In this document: positions 1 through 13,300 of the stretch, piece by piece | Numbering within the stretch: position 1 is the stretch's first letter | How the letters are laid out: each line of letters begins with the position of its first letter | Origin: Lichtheimia corymbifera B2541 | Taxonomy: Eukaryota > Mucoromycota > Mucoromycetes > Mucorales > Lichtheimiaceae | DNA length: 64,000 nucleotides | Assembly (NCBI GenBank): GCA_000697475.1 | Contig: JNEU01000189.1 | Location: 35,867 to 99,866 of the forward strand | Direction: 5' to 3' | Translations under genes and position numbers: made by a program | The notes under the pieces: model-generated | Databases searched by the model: none | What the model saw: the letters and a program-made list of their open reading frames with translations, nothing else | Told to the model about the DNA's origin: nothing

Positions 1-979
1 TCAGATGATTGTCTTACCAAATTCAACATAATCTTGCACAAAAGCATATACTTGAGAGCCAACACGGCCTTTGGATCATCTTGGCTTGAATATCCTTCAA
101 ATGCTTCGAAAAAGTAGGAATAGGCGGTCTTGTAATCTTTCTCTTCTGAATGAAGTACACCAGATTGCATATCGAGTGCTGCTTGCAAAAGAGGTGGGCA
201 GTAGATGGCGTTGGCAGATGTACGTGCAGAGGTCAATGCAGCCTAATATTCCACTTGTCAATATCAATCCTACCCTATACACATATCCAACTTACTCTTG
301 ATTTTGGCAGGTTTCGAAGGGCATGACACACTCTGCTTTCCAAGAGTTGAACTTCAACAAGGACCATCTTATCATCCAAACGCTTGAGCTCCTTGAGCAA
401 TTGAGAAATGAGATTGAGGGACTCATGGTACATTTTGTTGTCGAGATAGAGGGCCACCAAACGTGTCTCGAGAGATTGCTTCAAAAAGATACGCTTTTCC
501 TGCACAGACCATTCAATGGTTTCCTTGCACACATCAATCTGGAGAGGCAAACAATTGGGGATATCGCTGAAATAATCCACAAGCGTGCGAACTATGAGGT
601 AGGACCGTTAGTTGACCATGTTATCAAAGACTATCATATCCACTACTTGCTTAGTTTGGCCGTCTTAGCTTTGGCAATTGCACCCATAAACGATCGCGAT
701 GATCGGATCAGCTGAGCGAGTTCCTGTGCAAGACTAGATATTGTCAATGAGTACAAGGATACGAATACAAGTCGCGTTTTCCCATTACCCGAGGTCGCGA
801 TAGAGCTGGCCGAGATGGACAATGGCGTATTCCTGTTCCTTAATAATCTGATCGTTTTCTGAAGGTTCAGCAAGAACACCATTGTAAAGAGCAATCGCCT
901 GCTCAATCTGCTTTGCATTCTTGAGTTCTTCAGCTTGTCGAAGGCGTTCGGAAGGTGGCTCGTGTGTGGTGGCAACCAT
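1..979 (-). CDS. RPN6: 26S proteasome regulatory subunit RPN6 (PSMD11), 3' part outside window
   Basis: Encodes the N-terminal part of a lid subunit of the 26S proteasome, a PCI/TPR-type scaffold protein joining the lid to the 20S core. Joined exons 789-979, 651-733, 296-591 and 18-242 give one phase-consistent frame starting at the ATG ending at 979. Family-typical stretches are [54 protein letters not shown] and [17 protein letters not shown] sequence (here [19 protein letters not shown]). The second intron (592-650) needs a GC donor (GCAAGT) to keep the frame; the others are GT-AG. The left edge cuts the gene inside the solenoid, just after a GTAAG donor at 13-17, so the C-terminal PCI domain is missing. 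The identification rests on remembered similarity to the family and is strong. Confidence 0.93.
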
Positions 980-1350
980 GGCTGTCGTTTGTATGCGGTG
1001 TAGGTGTAAAGAAAGAAGAGATAAATGACACTGGATTCTTGCAACTTCTCCTTGCTGGGCTTCAACAGGTTACGCGTCGTCGTCGATACTGCCTCCGATC
1101 CAATAAGAACAAGACTTCCACTGTGCACACTTTGTCCCTTGTATTCATGCTTCGCTTGATAGTCCACGAGTGATCCATAGCTAGCCCTTCATTCATATAT
1201 AACACATATTATAATAAATAATTGATTGACATAACCTACATTCACCTCCATCATAGCTGCTATTAATATACCAACAATGACCACGATGTTTTACATGCAC
1301 ATATAATACAATTACATTTTATTGTTGCAGAAACAAGAAAGAAAGAGCAT
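980..1350. promoter_or_regulatory. Intergenic spacer, RPN6 upstream region
   Basis: Between the RPN6 start and the stop of the phosphate transporter, both on the minus strand. It should hold the RPN6 promoter (nearer 980) and the transporter 3' end (nearer 1350). An AT-rich stretch lies near 1195-1225. No gene or clear motif was seen. Confidence 0.4.
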
Positions 1351-3891
1351 TTAGAAACCCATAGCAGACATGATGCCATATCCAAGTGTGCAAACAAGAA
1401 GAGTAGCAACAATGCTGATGGGGATTCCAGTGATGATAAAATCGCGAGTGGTGAGATATTGTTTGCCACGTGAATCTTCGAGCATGACAGCTGACATGTT
1501 GGGGAAGCCTGATACCGGTAATCCCATTCCTGCTGAACAAGCGAGACCAGCGCCCATCACTAGCAAATTGGGATGTGGAACAGGTAGGTGTTGACCCACC
1601 TCTTGAACAATGGGGACAATAATCAATGCCGCCACCGTATGTGATACAAAGGTAGCAAACACAAGGACAAGTGCAGCAAATATAAACAAGATAGCAAATG
1701 GGTGTAACTGATCAATGCCGCTTTTGATACCAAGTGCTATGTCTTGCAACAACCCAGACGAGGTAACTGCATTACCAAGAGCCATTCCTCCTTGTGCAAG
1801 GATCTATATAAACATGTTAGTCAATGGTATTACTAGCAATTATGTATTCAATCAACTTACCACCACACTCCATAAGAAAGCATGCAAATCATCCTTGCCA
1901 AGTAGACCGGTGCCAAAAAATACAAAGAGTGGGATGGCAGCTATGACACCAGGGCTACCGATTGTGTGCTCAATGGATGATTCGACGCACCAGAGAATGA
2001 TTGTAAGGATAGTAATGGCCATGACAAAGATTTGCTGTGGAGTGATACGACCCTTGACAGGTTTGATGCTGTTGAGATGTTGGCATGCACGATCTGGCCG
2101 ATAAACCACCAGCAGTAAGCACCAGCATATGAGAATGGATAAAATGGAGATTGGCATGGCAACAGCAAACCAAGCACCCCATCCTGGATTGGGTTGCATA
2201 TATTGCAATGTGATTATGTTTTGCGGTGATGAAATGGGTGATATCATTCCTCCAATGCAACTCGCCAATGCAATGCCTAGCAACAAGCATGGTGCTACAG
2301 GTGAATCATGCTCCAGTGTACGTAAAATGGGATCGACCAATGAAAAGCATAGCACCGGTGTTGCTACGTTACTAATCCACATGCTGAGGAATGCTGCCAC
2401 TGCCATGGTTGCCAATAACACCCAACGTGGACGTGTGCCTGCATGGGATAAGACATGCGATGCAAATGCTTTGGCAATACCATATTTGGATAATGCACCT
2501 GCCAATGCAAAACCACCAAGTAACATCATGATGGTGCCACTAAACATGGATGAAAATACTGCTTCGGCTGCATCGTGTGCTGTCATGGGTGTGTCATCCG
2601 TTTCACGCATTATACCAAGCGGTACAATTAGAAAAGGAATCAATAAAGACGTTGCGTACAATGGCAATGCTTCTGTAGCCCATAGTATGGCTGCCAACAT
2701 CAATAATGCAAAGCATCGGGTTTCTTGACGTTGCGCAAAAATGGGAACATTCATCAATACCGCAAATACCACGAGAGCAAATAAAAGGCAGGCTGCCGAG
2801 TGTACCCGTTTGGCAGGAACAATGAGGGACGGCAATAACCGATACATCTTTGTATCATCATGCTTGTATTGGGCTCCATGTTGCTGTCGTTCTTGATGGA
2901 CCATATCTTTCCATACGGTGTTGCGTTCATATGTCAGCTGGTCCCGTAAATGGGTCTTCATTTGCCTTACAGCTTTGGATGTGTGGCCACCACAAAAGAG
3001 ATCTGCATAGACTTGCTCGACCCGTGTTAGGTATCTATGCAATTGTGCGGCTGCTTTTGGTGTAAATGGGGCTGCATCTACGACGCGTGGTAAATAGCGA
3101 TCCTTGAGTCGACGTCCAAGCACTTTATCATGCTTTTTGAGAATCTTTGCGAATGCTCGTCTATTCAAGTCGACATATGACTCGACATCTGATACAAGCA
3201 CGTAAAGTTGTACTAGTTGTGCTCTTAATCCAGCAAGGTGTTCCACATAAAGCTCGCTTTCGCGTGTGGTTTGGGTGGACAGTCGTGATTCGAATGATGC
3301 CTTGTGTCTAGGCCCTGATGTTGCTTCCGGTACTGCAAGCTTTTCTTGTGATTGTCTACTCAAACGATGTTCCCGTTCCGCATGCATATCGGTAGTATGC
3401 ATTGCACTTGGCTTTTGTGTATATTGAAACTCTTCTTCTTGGCCATCCAAGGTAGCTAGTCCATGATCATCGCCTCCTCGTACACCTCCATCAGGATAAG
3501 GGTCTTCAGGGCATGCCTCAAGTTTGGCTTCGAGCTCCGCCATTTGCGATTCCACATCGCTGAATACCTGGGAAAAGAATGTGATGACCTTATCCAGCTG
3601 TGCATCCAATGCTGCTTCAAAAACTTGTTCATCTTGTTCTTGCTGAATGGCTATCGATCGTCGATTGTTGTCAACACCGCCTTCAATATCGCTTCCATGA
3701 TTGATAGCTTGCACACGTTGTCGTTCAAATTCAAAAATAATGGATTTCAAATCCTCGTATCTATACATGTGTTGTTGGTCGGCATGAACACGCTCAAATG
3801 GTTGCATATTACAACTCCCCCACACTTACGCAACGTAGCCATGATCCCACTCGGGAACCGCATTGAAGCGCAACGAATGAGAGAACTTCAT
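1351..3891 (-). CDS. SPX-domain low-affinity phosphate transporter (Pho87/Pho90/Pho91 type)
   Basis: Plasma-membrane or vacuolar inorganic phosphate carrier with an N-terminal SPX sensor and a C-terminal sodium/sulfate-symporter (DASS) domain. Exons 3830-3891, 1861-3760 and 1351-1803 sum to 2,415 nt, 804 residues, with phase kept. The start ATG at 3889-3891 opens the canonical SPX N-terminus MKFSHSLRFNAVPEW; the intron after it is 69 nt and the next exon continues AYEDLKSIIFEFERQ. SPX helices (YVDLNRRAFAKILKKHDK) are followed by many hydrophobic segments such as CFALLMLAAILWATEALPLY. The last exon carries LAQGGMALGNAVTSSGLL and ends in hydrophobic helices. SPX domains bind inositol pyrophosphates and gate this family. 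Which of the three yeast paralogues it matches cannot be settled here. Confidence 0.93.
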
Positions 3892-5061
3892 AAAAGAGAA
3901 TAAGAAAGAGAGGAAGAGGGCGTGTTGATAAAAAAGGATTGAAAGGGGCAAACTCAAGGGAAAGAAAACAAGATGAAAGGGAAACAGAGGTTCAAATATA
4001 AATGCATCAACATCTCCAACCGTGAAGAAACATATAATTGCTCGATTTAGCGGCATGCGGCATGTTTTCGTTTTCTTGCTGCGTCTTTCATGGATAATCA
4101 AAAAGAACTCTAAACATTGGTGATTCATATGCATCCCCCAATACGCTGACTATCCTCCCAATACATCAAGTGCTGTCAGATGTGACCAGCTGACGATGCC
4201 ATCTCGGCCCACTTTCGGGTGCAACGTAAATAACAGACACTGACCCAGGGGAATAAAGAATCTCCTCGTCGTTTCCATCCCATTCTCCTCCTTCTTTCTG
4301 ATGTCACGTTTATATCAAACAATCAATCAGCCGGCAGTTGATATTGCTGACTTTTTCTTGGTAACAATTACCATCCACCACCACCACCATCATCATCACC
4401 CCCTTACTTTATTAGTCCATTAAACCTGCATAAATGGATACATCCTGCAAGTGAACGAGACAACTGAATGATAAGATACATCATGGTAACATCATCATCA
4501 TCATCATCCACATTGCTGCATCAAGCAAACATGCCGATTAAGTTGCTGCAAGCAATATCCCCCTTACAACCCCATTCTAGAGCACTCTTTTGAGAACACC
4601 CTAAGCTTTGTATCATTTTCTTTTGGTAATAAAAAAAAAGTAGGCAATTGTGCCAAGACGCTCCGTAGAGCAATTGTAGCAACATCAACGAGTGATGCGT
4701 GATTGAGCTAAAAGCTCTGTCCGTCCTTATCAAGGGGATTGCCAAAGATCTCTCCTTTCTATAATAGACATGGTGATTAGAAAACATAGTCATTACAAAT
4801 CGTAGCGTTGTTGTTTACATACCATCAAGCACAAAGAGCCCCTAGCCTCCTCATCGCAGCATTCTTATAATAGGTGGGGTGGCTTTGAATATCCGCTCCC
4901 AGCATTTTTCTCTCCGCAAAATGGTCTACACTCTCCCAATATAAAGTGTGAGAGTTTCATGTCATGCTGTGACAAGTGAATTGCAACTCGTGCATAATTT
5001 GAGACACTCTTTTAATGCATCACGGTCGTTCTTTTGTTATATGATCAAATGATTCTCTTTG
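3892..5061. other. Intergenic spacer upstream of phosphate transporter
   Basis: About 1.2 kb between two minus-strand genes: the transporter promoter and the 3' flank of the PDK1-like kinase. It holds short CAC/CAT-rich microsatellite runs (about 4375-4400 and 4488-4508). A 90-codon minus ORF at 4521-4793 has no recognisable domain and looks like chance. No RNA gene was seen. Confidence 0.5.
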
Positions 5062-7585
5062 TCAAGCTGCTACACCAAAGCTATCAACTAACATAGAATT
5101 GATGGTATTGACCCACTCTTGTGCTTGTGCATTGCTATCCTCCAGTGTATACGATTTTTGTGGCTAAAAACATGTATGCATTAACTCAATGTGCTAAACG
5201 CCATTGACCCATCATCATCCCTTGCCAACTTACTGTATGAATGCAAAACACAGATTTGGTCTTGAGTTCAGCGAGTAACTGTGGTATCCATGGAATTTCA
5301 CACCGTAATGCACCTCCTGCACCATCCTTTTCCGGTCCTTCATCCAAATATAATAACCGTGGGCGATCTGTAAGTATCAGCACTCGTTTCTTGTTGAATA
5401 AACCACGTCGTCGTGTTAGTCGACCACATCGCACAATAGACTCGTTTGGATACAAATGCGGCATCCATGGTGGGTGTGATTGCTCTCCTAACCTTTCCAA
5501 AGTCGAAGTTTGTGATGCTGATGGATGGTGGCCGCCAGCGACCCCACTAGATGTAGTAGTAGCACCTTGATCCCCTGACATGTGACGTTGTCGTACTGCA
5601 GCAGCAGCAGCAGCTGTAGGTGGATGCGGTGCTTGGCTAAGCGGGCCATGTATAGAGTCATCATCATCATTGTCATCTTCTACACGAGCTGCTGCTTCAT
5701 CACTGAATGGATCCTTCGATGGCTGTGGTGCTGTTGCTTGTGTTGTCAAGGATGGTATCATGTGTCCTTCATCGCCAAACCAGATATCATCATTATCCAC
5801 CACATTGGCGCTTGCTGCTGCTGTTGCTCGTGTTCGCTTGAGTTTGGCATCCAATCGTTCCTTCAATGATGGTGCTTGCGATTCCCAAATATGGTCCCAA
5901 TCGATACCATCGAAAAATGGGTGTGCTTTGAGTGCATCCATTCCACCAGTAGCTTCAGATCCCAATCGCTGTTTTGGTTCCAACAAGAGTAATTTCATCA
6001 CCAAATCCTTGGCCACTTCTGGAAAGTCATCAGGGATGCTGTAGTCCAAATTCTTCACTTTTTGAAATATAAGATAGTCGGTGGATGCCTTGAAGGGAGA
6101 ACGCCCTGCAAGCATTTGATAGATCACACAACCCAACGCCCATAGATCCGCCCTACACAATTCCAAAATAGGTCAATATCCAAAATAGGTCAATTATCTG
6201 CATGTATGTGCACGAACCCACCCACAAAACAAACCACCCCCCTGTTCCCTATTTCACAATCTTCCTTTTCATCCCCTTTTCCCGATGAGCCTATACTTAC
6301 TCTTGCAAAGTTGGATCACTTCTAAGGAGCTCAGGAGATACATATTCCGCCGTACCAACAAATGATCTCGATCGTGCTATGCTGGTGCCCTCGCCATCTT
6401 CTTCACCCTGCTCATTCTCGTTGGTTGTCTGTTCAGGTTGTAGAATCTTGGCTGATCCAAAATCTGTAATCTTGATATGCATACGATCATCCAGTAGAAT
6501 GCTATCATCATATTAGCTCGAGGTCTCTAATGCTCATTTCCTGATGTCAACTTACTTTTCTGGCTTGATATCTCTATATACATCATTAATATGTTAATAA
6601 ACCTTGCAACTATCATACGATTCCTTCAACTTTGTACGGACCTGTGAACGATATTTCGGCTATGGATGTGTTCAATGGCAAGTAATATCTCGGCCGCATA
6701 AAACCGCGCCGTGTCCATATCGAAAGGGGCGAGCTAATGTCGAGTTAATGAATGTCTGTATATCCAAAATCCGCTCTCTCTCAACTTACTCTTCGAATAT
6801 ATGTGTATAATTCACCGTTTCTTGCCAAGTCAATCACATAATCTATAAAAGTAGATTGAGTTATATTATACCCAGATTTGATCCATGTATATTACTTACA
6901 CAAGCTGCGATTATCCTTGAACGTCCAATAGAGCCGAACAATACCAGGGTGGTTCATCTTGCTCAATGCATCACGCTCAATCATGACATACTTGACTTTG
7001 TCATTCTTGACGATATGTGCTTTGTCGAGCTTCTTGATAGCATACTGCTTGCCAGTCTTTTTGTCGTTACCAACAAGTACCTATCCAACAAGATGAATAC
7101 CATACACGTGGGCGGATGATGATTATATCTCCTACCGTCGAGTAACTGCCCTCTCCTAATATAGGGCCATAGTCGAAGTCGGTGACGGTACGTCGATGTC
7201 GAAAGAGCGGGTGCGAAGGATCGTCAACATCGGTAGAGGTTACAGGTGCTGGTGGTTGCTGCTGCTGTTGTGTTGTGCTGCTTGAAGAGGTATTGTTGTT
7301 TGACGAACTGCCTGCAGCGTCATTGCTTTGAATAACTGAATGGAGTAACGCTGATCCGTTTCCTGTTGCATTAGGTGCATCAGTACTCTCTATTTCTCGG
7401 ATGAATCGTCGAACATTTCGTCACTGTACCTGTGCCATGTCCAGCATCGAGAGGGTGGTTGGCTCTGTCCGATGGTTCAACCGCTGTACCCTGCACCATG
7501 GAGCAACGACGTTTGCAGGATATAGAAAAAAGAAAGGGAGAAGAACAAGGAGCTCATAGTACCTTACCGCCGACTTATTTTGCAT
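5062..7585 (-). CDS. PDK1/Pkh-type AGC protein kinase with C-terminal PH domain
   Basis: Serine/threonine kinase of the 3-phosphoinositide-dependent kinase 1 family, which phosphorylates activation loops of AGC kinases and, in fungi, acts in sphingolipid and wall signalling. The start is the ATG at 7583-7585 (MQNKSA), followed by a Ser/Gln/Pro-rich leader. The glycine loop GEGSYSTV lies near 7140-7160, the HRDIKPEN catalytic loop is split over a tiny 18-nt exon (6556-6573), then come KITDFGSAK, SFVGTAEYVSPELL and DLWALGCVIYQMLAG. A linker with acidic and Ala/His-rich runs leads to a PH domain (RCGRLTRRRGLFNKKR, RPRLLYLDEG) that finishes in the last exon 5062-5163 (QAQEWVNTINSM). At least eight exons. 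Budding-yeast Pkh proteins lack a PH domain like this one; fission yeast Ksg1 and animal PDK1 have one. Confidence 0.92.
6556..6573 (-). other. 18-nt exon carrying the kinase catalytic-loop motif
   Basis: Flanked by AG (6574-6575) and GTAAG (6551-6555) read on the minus strand. It supplies the codons between VH(R) of the previous exon and (N)ILLDD of the next, giving RDIKPEN. Without it the catalytic Asp is lost. Confidence 0.85.
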
Positions 7586-8564
7586 GCGTGTGGCAGGCTT
7601 AAAGGTTACACCAGTAAGCTGACTCTCAACGTTTTGCACCAACAGCCATGCAAGGTACACACATAACCTGTCATTCATTGTAATACGCATAAATCATTAA
7701 TGCTTTTTATATCAATTACTAGTAAACCAGAATCAATTCTATTGCAGTATATGTACTTTGATGATGGTGGTTGCTATGGAAGCTAGCTCTGAATCCTTGT
7801 TGATGCCATGTTGTCTTCTTCAATAAAATATAAGCTTCTTACGTGATCCATTCCTAAGCAGTAACATAAATACATTGTTGGAAGTTACGTAAGCGTGAAA
7901 TTTATATGCAGACCCTAGATTCAAAAGAAGATTTACCGAGGGTTGTCATGGCTGCATAGTGCTTCAATTTTCTCGTGGATGATACGATAAAATGGATCAT
8001 GCGAAATGGTTATTAGTGCGCATGTTGACATTCTTATGTCGATCTCAGAGATCACGTAACTAGTAATCAGCTGCTGCAAGAGACCGGAAAACAGACGTCA
8101 TACATATAGAAGGATGGATAATGACATATGGATGATGTTGTTGCATTACGTACTCGGCTTCGTTTTCGGTTACAGACGATGCATAATGATCCTAGATGAT
8201 CACGACAAGTACTTTGAGCCAGTTGAATACGACTCAAATGACATTATTAGCAAGAGTTTCAAAGAGCATTGTTTGCCATGGAAATCACTGTGATATCACC
8301 TTATGCTAATATGCATGGATAACCCATCTTCGACATTAGTATATTGATCACACTGCTCCTCTTATGTTCAGTTGCAATCATAATCGATCTTTTGTTTTCT
8401 TTTTCGTCGATCAATATCCTATTATCGTGCTTTGTTTATCTTAGCTTTTACACCCTTTTTGTATCAGTAACATGTACTACTCCTCAAACCGAGATCAACC
8501 ATCACGTAATGTGGTATGCTTGTGATACATACGACGTATACAGGATGTTATGCTTACTTCATTT
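7586..8564. promoter_or_regulatory. Divergent intergenic region, kinase / syntaxin
   Basis: Shared upstream region of the minus-strand kinase and the plus-strand syntaxin. The ORF at 8344-8568 (hydrophobic, no domain) ends about where the syntaxin start lies and looks like chance. No other feature was seen. Confidence 0.45.
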
Positions 8565-10209
8565 ATGAAACAGGGTAGTAATACAGAAAGGTGAGCATGC
8601 GATGCCTTTTATACCAGCTACTGTTGTCTAATTGATTATATCCACGACATCCATATCAGCGATGAATTTGGCCGTCCTCGCACACCAACAGGATATCACG
8701 GAGCGAGAAATGGATATAGACATGCTATACAGCCATCACAGAATGCTATAGGGCCGCATAGACAAAACAACAATATGGATGGGCATGAAGCTATCGAAAT
8801 GAATGCATGGTCGCCTCGCTCAAGAATACCGCCTACATCTTCACAGCTTGATTCCATGGAAGGATTTTTTCTCGAGGTATGTATAATTCAGCCACAACCC
8901 ATCACATGCATGATCAAGCTAACGGCATGTCTTTCGGGATATGCTCTAAAGGTGGATACATTGAAAGATGATCTGGATGCTATCAACAAAAATGTGGATG
9001 AAATAGCACAATTGCATAATGCGGCCCTGACAACCTTCAAAGATCTGCAATTTGATGCGGCGTCCAAAGACTTGACACGGCTAAAGCGAGAGACTCAAAA
9101 GTTGAACAACGATATGAAAAACAGGCTAAAAGGTATTAGTAGACATGCATAGTAGTATGATCATAAAGGTTGACACACGTGATATTTTCCAAGCTCTCCA
9201 AATGAGCAGATTCCAAGCTAGTAGCCCTTCGGTTGTCAAAATACGTCGTGTGCAGGTAACAAAATAACAGCGATCCAACATCAATAGGAAGGCTCATTCA
9301 AAGCAAATCAAGATAGAAGCGCTTTGGAAGCGATTCTTTGAGGTGATTGAACGTTATCAGGATATGGAACGAATGTACGAACGAAAGTACCGGCAGCGTA
9401 TTGAAAGACAAATCAAGCTTGGTCTGTAATGGGTTATCAAAGGCCATCATCCATTTGTAATAAGCTCATGTTGCTGCTTTAGTGAAACCAAATGCTTCGC
9501 AGGACGAAGTGGATCGCATCGTTCAATGCAATGATCCATCACAAATTTTTGCCCAATCAGTGCGTGAGATCAGTAAATTGTTTATTGTGTGAGAACAGCG
9601 CTATTACTAATTACAATGTATATCATACAAATAGCTTGTACATACGACGCGCAGCAATCAAGGGCAACAGGTGCTTGCTGAAGTACAGAATCGCCATGAC
9701 GATATCAAGCATATTGAAAAAACCATTGTGGTAAGGGGGGGATCAATGATAACATTTGCGGCTGGGAAAGTATAAGATCCAATATGTGTATGTGAATAGG
9801 AACTCCATCAACTGCTTGCAGACATGTCGATGCTTGTTGAGCGTCAAGGCGATATGCTGACTGATATTGAGCAAAATGCTGAATATGCTGCTGGTCATGT
9901 GCAACAAGGAAACACAGTGGTGGATCGAGCGATCAAACAAGCCAAAGCAACACGACATGTAAGTTGGTTGTCCCACCACAAATGGGACATATAATAGGCT
10001 CACATGTCGTGCAAAATGTATAGAAAAAGTGGATATGCCTATTGCTGGTAATTTTGATCTGTGTAGCCATTGCGGTCTTGGTATGGTGGTTTGCATTTGA
10101 TCATCCGGTAAGTTTATGAAATATGAATCAGGATGAGATATGTGAAGATAATAATGATCTTGTGCTTGAATAGGGAGTGGGAGAAAGTAACCAAGGCAAC
10201 ACACAGTAA
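8565..10209 (+). CDS. Plasma-membrane syntaxin, Sso1/2-like Qa-SNARE
   Basis: Target-membrane t-SNARE for exocytic vesicle fusion. Likely start ATG at 8565 in a 26-nt exon ending in AG|GTGAGC, joined to 8660-8876. The Habc domain includes DDLDAINKNVDEIAQLH and ALWKRFFEVIERYQDMERMY, then the family motif RKYRQRIERQIKLV. The SNARE motif spans two exons (RHDDIKHIEKTIV, then ELHQLLADMSMLVERQGDM); the Gln of VERQGDM is at the ionic zero layer. A C-terminal anchor (WICLLLVILICVAIAVLVWW) is followed by a short tail ending at the TAA 10207-10209. The exon bridging 9132-9255 is uncertain. The domain order and SNARE heptads make the family secure; Sso subtype is an inference from the exocytic-type sequence. 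Confidence 0.9.
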
Positions 10210-10380
10210 CCATAGCGGTAGATGATCAATAAAAGCATCTATTATACTGTCAAAGTAGCGAGTACAAATGTAACGGGATTCGAAACAAGCATCGGCATTG
10301 TAACATGATCCGCCATTTTCCCGCGGTTATCTTCCGCGTTTTTCAATCCCTTTCTTCTCTTCCCCTTTTCCACACAAAAT
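10210..10380. other. Short spacer, syntaxin 3' end to AMP deaminase start
   Basis: 171 bases between two plus-strand genes. A CT-rich run precedes the AMP deaminase ATG (about 10345-10375). No other feature was seen. Confidence 0.4.
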
Positions 10381-13300
10381 ATGTCAGAGTCAACAAACCA
10401 AGACACAGCCAACTCTTCGAGAGCAACAAGCCCTTCAGAGGAACGTCCCGCCAACTTTGAAGAAACCACCACCCCTTTCTTTAAATACCACCACCAAAAG
10501 ACCATTGAGAATGTAAGTGCCTGATTCAACTTTGCCCATTTGCCCTTTTGTTAATGACGCAACACACAGCATGACAGCAAGTACTTGAGTCAAAACCTAA
10601 CCCATGCTACTTTGGGCGATGAAGATCCTGCTGAAGTGAGCGAGTCAGACGAGGAATATCAACCACCCATCAAATGTGCACCTGAACGTACTCCAGATCA
10701 TCACACGGATGCTGGTACTGCTAAAGCTGATACACATGGTAAGTAATGGGACGCTATGTATATACATATAAAGGGTGTTGATTGATTTGACTCGTTAATC
10801 ACCTTTTATCATGCCTTCTTTTGCTCTTTTAGATGATGCTGTCACAGCCGAATTGTGTGGATTGTACCAGACATTGCAGAATTGCTTGGATCTCCGAGAA
10901 AAGTACATGAAGCGTTCATGCCAGCGTTGGGAGGATGATCCTAGGAACAGAGACGATTGGGAAGTCTATCCACCCCCTCCACCACCATCGTGGCCATTGC
11001 CATCACCTGAAGAACAAGCTCGTCGCAGGGAACAAGAACGACGTCGTGAAGAGGATCCTGTTGCGGCAGTGGGTAGCGATTTTGAATGGGATAAATGCAA
11101 GATTCCTGGTAACCACGAGGTAGGCATCATCGATCAACGATAAGCTTTGAGGTTACTCTCTCACACACGTTGTGCTGGCTGGCTGTAGTTTGTATTTGGC
11201 ATGGGACCAGAAGGCTTTTATGAGGTGTACCAATCTGAGAAAGGTAACCAAGACGTCATATGCATGACTTCATCATCGATCTAATGCATGAACTTTATAT
11301 ACACACAAAAAAAGACAAGAGTGAAGGTCGACCTGTTTATGAGATCCCCGGAAGAAGAGAATTCTTTAAGGATATCGATTACGTGTTGAATGCTATCAGG
11401 TATGTGTAACCAGAAACGTTCCTGTTTCATGGATCACTGATCTATTTATAGTGATGGCCCAGCCAAGAGTTTTGCTTTCCGTCGCTTGCGATACCTTGAT
11501 AGCAAGTGGCAAATGTACATTTTGTTGAATGAATTCCAAGAATTGGCCGATTCCAAGGTGTGTATGCCAGCAGCAGCAGCATTGGAAGGAAGGAGGGGTT
11601 GTTAATGCATCCTTTTTTGTTTAGCGTGTGCCCCACAGAGATTTCTACAATGTGAGAAAAGTCGATACTCACGTGCACCATTCAAGCTGCATGAACCAAA
11701 AGCACCTGCTACGCTTTATCAAATCCAAGATGAAGAAAAGCCCTGATGTAAGTCGCCCTCTACTGATGATATGGCTACCCACGTTTCCTCATTGTGTCAT
11801 TTTAGGATGTCGTTATTTATCGTGATGGTCAACATCTCACATTGAAAGGCGTATTTGAGAGCTTGAACTTGACGGCATACGATTTGAGCATTGACACGCT
11901 TGACATGCATGTAATGGATGTGAATCCTGGGGGTATGGCTTTACACTAAACATGAAAACTGCATTATAGGCCCACAAGGATTCATTCCATCGTTTCGACA
12001 AGTTCAACCTCAAGTACAATCCTATCGGTGAGAGCAGACTGCGTGAGATCTTTATGAAGACCGACAATTATATCCAGGGCAGATACCTTGCCGAGATCAC
12101 AAAAGGTAAAACCAAGCCATTGAGGAAAACAAAAGGCAAGCTGACATGATATCGTTTATCTTTGCAGAGGTCGTCTCTGATCTTGAGTCATCCAAATACC
12201 AGATGGTGGAATACAGAGTATCGATTTATGGAAGGTAATTAAATTGACTTATTGTATTGGATGTGGTGATCTCATATGGAGAATTTACGTAGATCGAGGG
12301 AGGAATGGGATAAGCTTGCCAAATGGGTGGTCAACAACAAGCTTTTCTCGCCAAATGTGCGCTGGTTGATTCAAGTGCCTCGTTTGTACAACATCTACAA
12401 GGCATCCAACTCTGTTGAAAGCTTCCATGACATCATTCGCAGTAAGTATTATAGCGATTGAAAGGATAAACAAGATATTGACATGATCCCATAGACTTGT
12501 TTGAGCCATTGTTCGAAGTTACCAAGGATCCCCAAAGCCATCCTGAACTTCACGTGTTCTTGCAGCGTGTTGTAGGCTTTGATTCGGTGGACGATGAATC
12601 CAAACCCGAGCGTCGGTTGTTTAAGAAGTTCCCAGTGCCCTCAGAATGGAACAGCAAACACAATCCACCTTACACCTACTACTTGTATTACACCTATGCT
12701 AATGTTGCGTCGTTGAACAACTGGCGTAAACTGCGCGGATTTAGTGAGTAACTACCCAAGGTTCCAAAGTCAGCGCACTGATACTAACAATGAATATTTA
12801 CTAGATACCTTTGTTATGCGTCCTCATTGTGGTGAAGCTGGTGACACCGAGCATTTGACAGCAGCCTTCTTGTCCGCGTTTGGAATTAGCCATGGTATTC
12901 TCTTGCGTAAGGTGCCTGCACTTCAGTATTTGTACTACTTGTCGCAAATTCCTATTGCCATGTCACCATTATCCAACAATGCTCTCTTTTTGACGTATGA
13001 GCGCAATCCGTTACCCCAGTTCTTCCAACGTGGTCTCAACATTTCTCTATCCACGGATGATCCACTCCAATTCCATTTCACCAAGGAACCATTGATTGAA
13101 GAATACAGTGTGGCTGCTCAGGTAAAATGGATGATCATTTATGGTCCAATCATATATCTGTTACTAATCTCCCCATCGCCATATTCTAGATCTGGAAATT
13201 ATCGCCTACTGACATGTGCGAATTGGCACGAAACTCAGTGATTCAAAGTGGATGGGAAAGCCATATCAAGAAACATTGGATTGGCAAGCACTGGGACGAA

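Noticed and set aside
4521..4793. 90-codon minus-strand ORF between phosphate transporter and kinase
   Set aside because: No domain, no coding-like composition, no splice partners; it fits chance in a 1.2-kb spacer.
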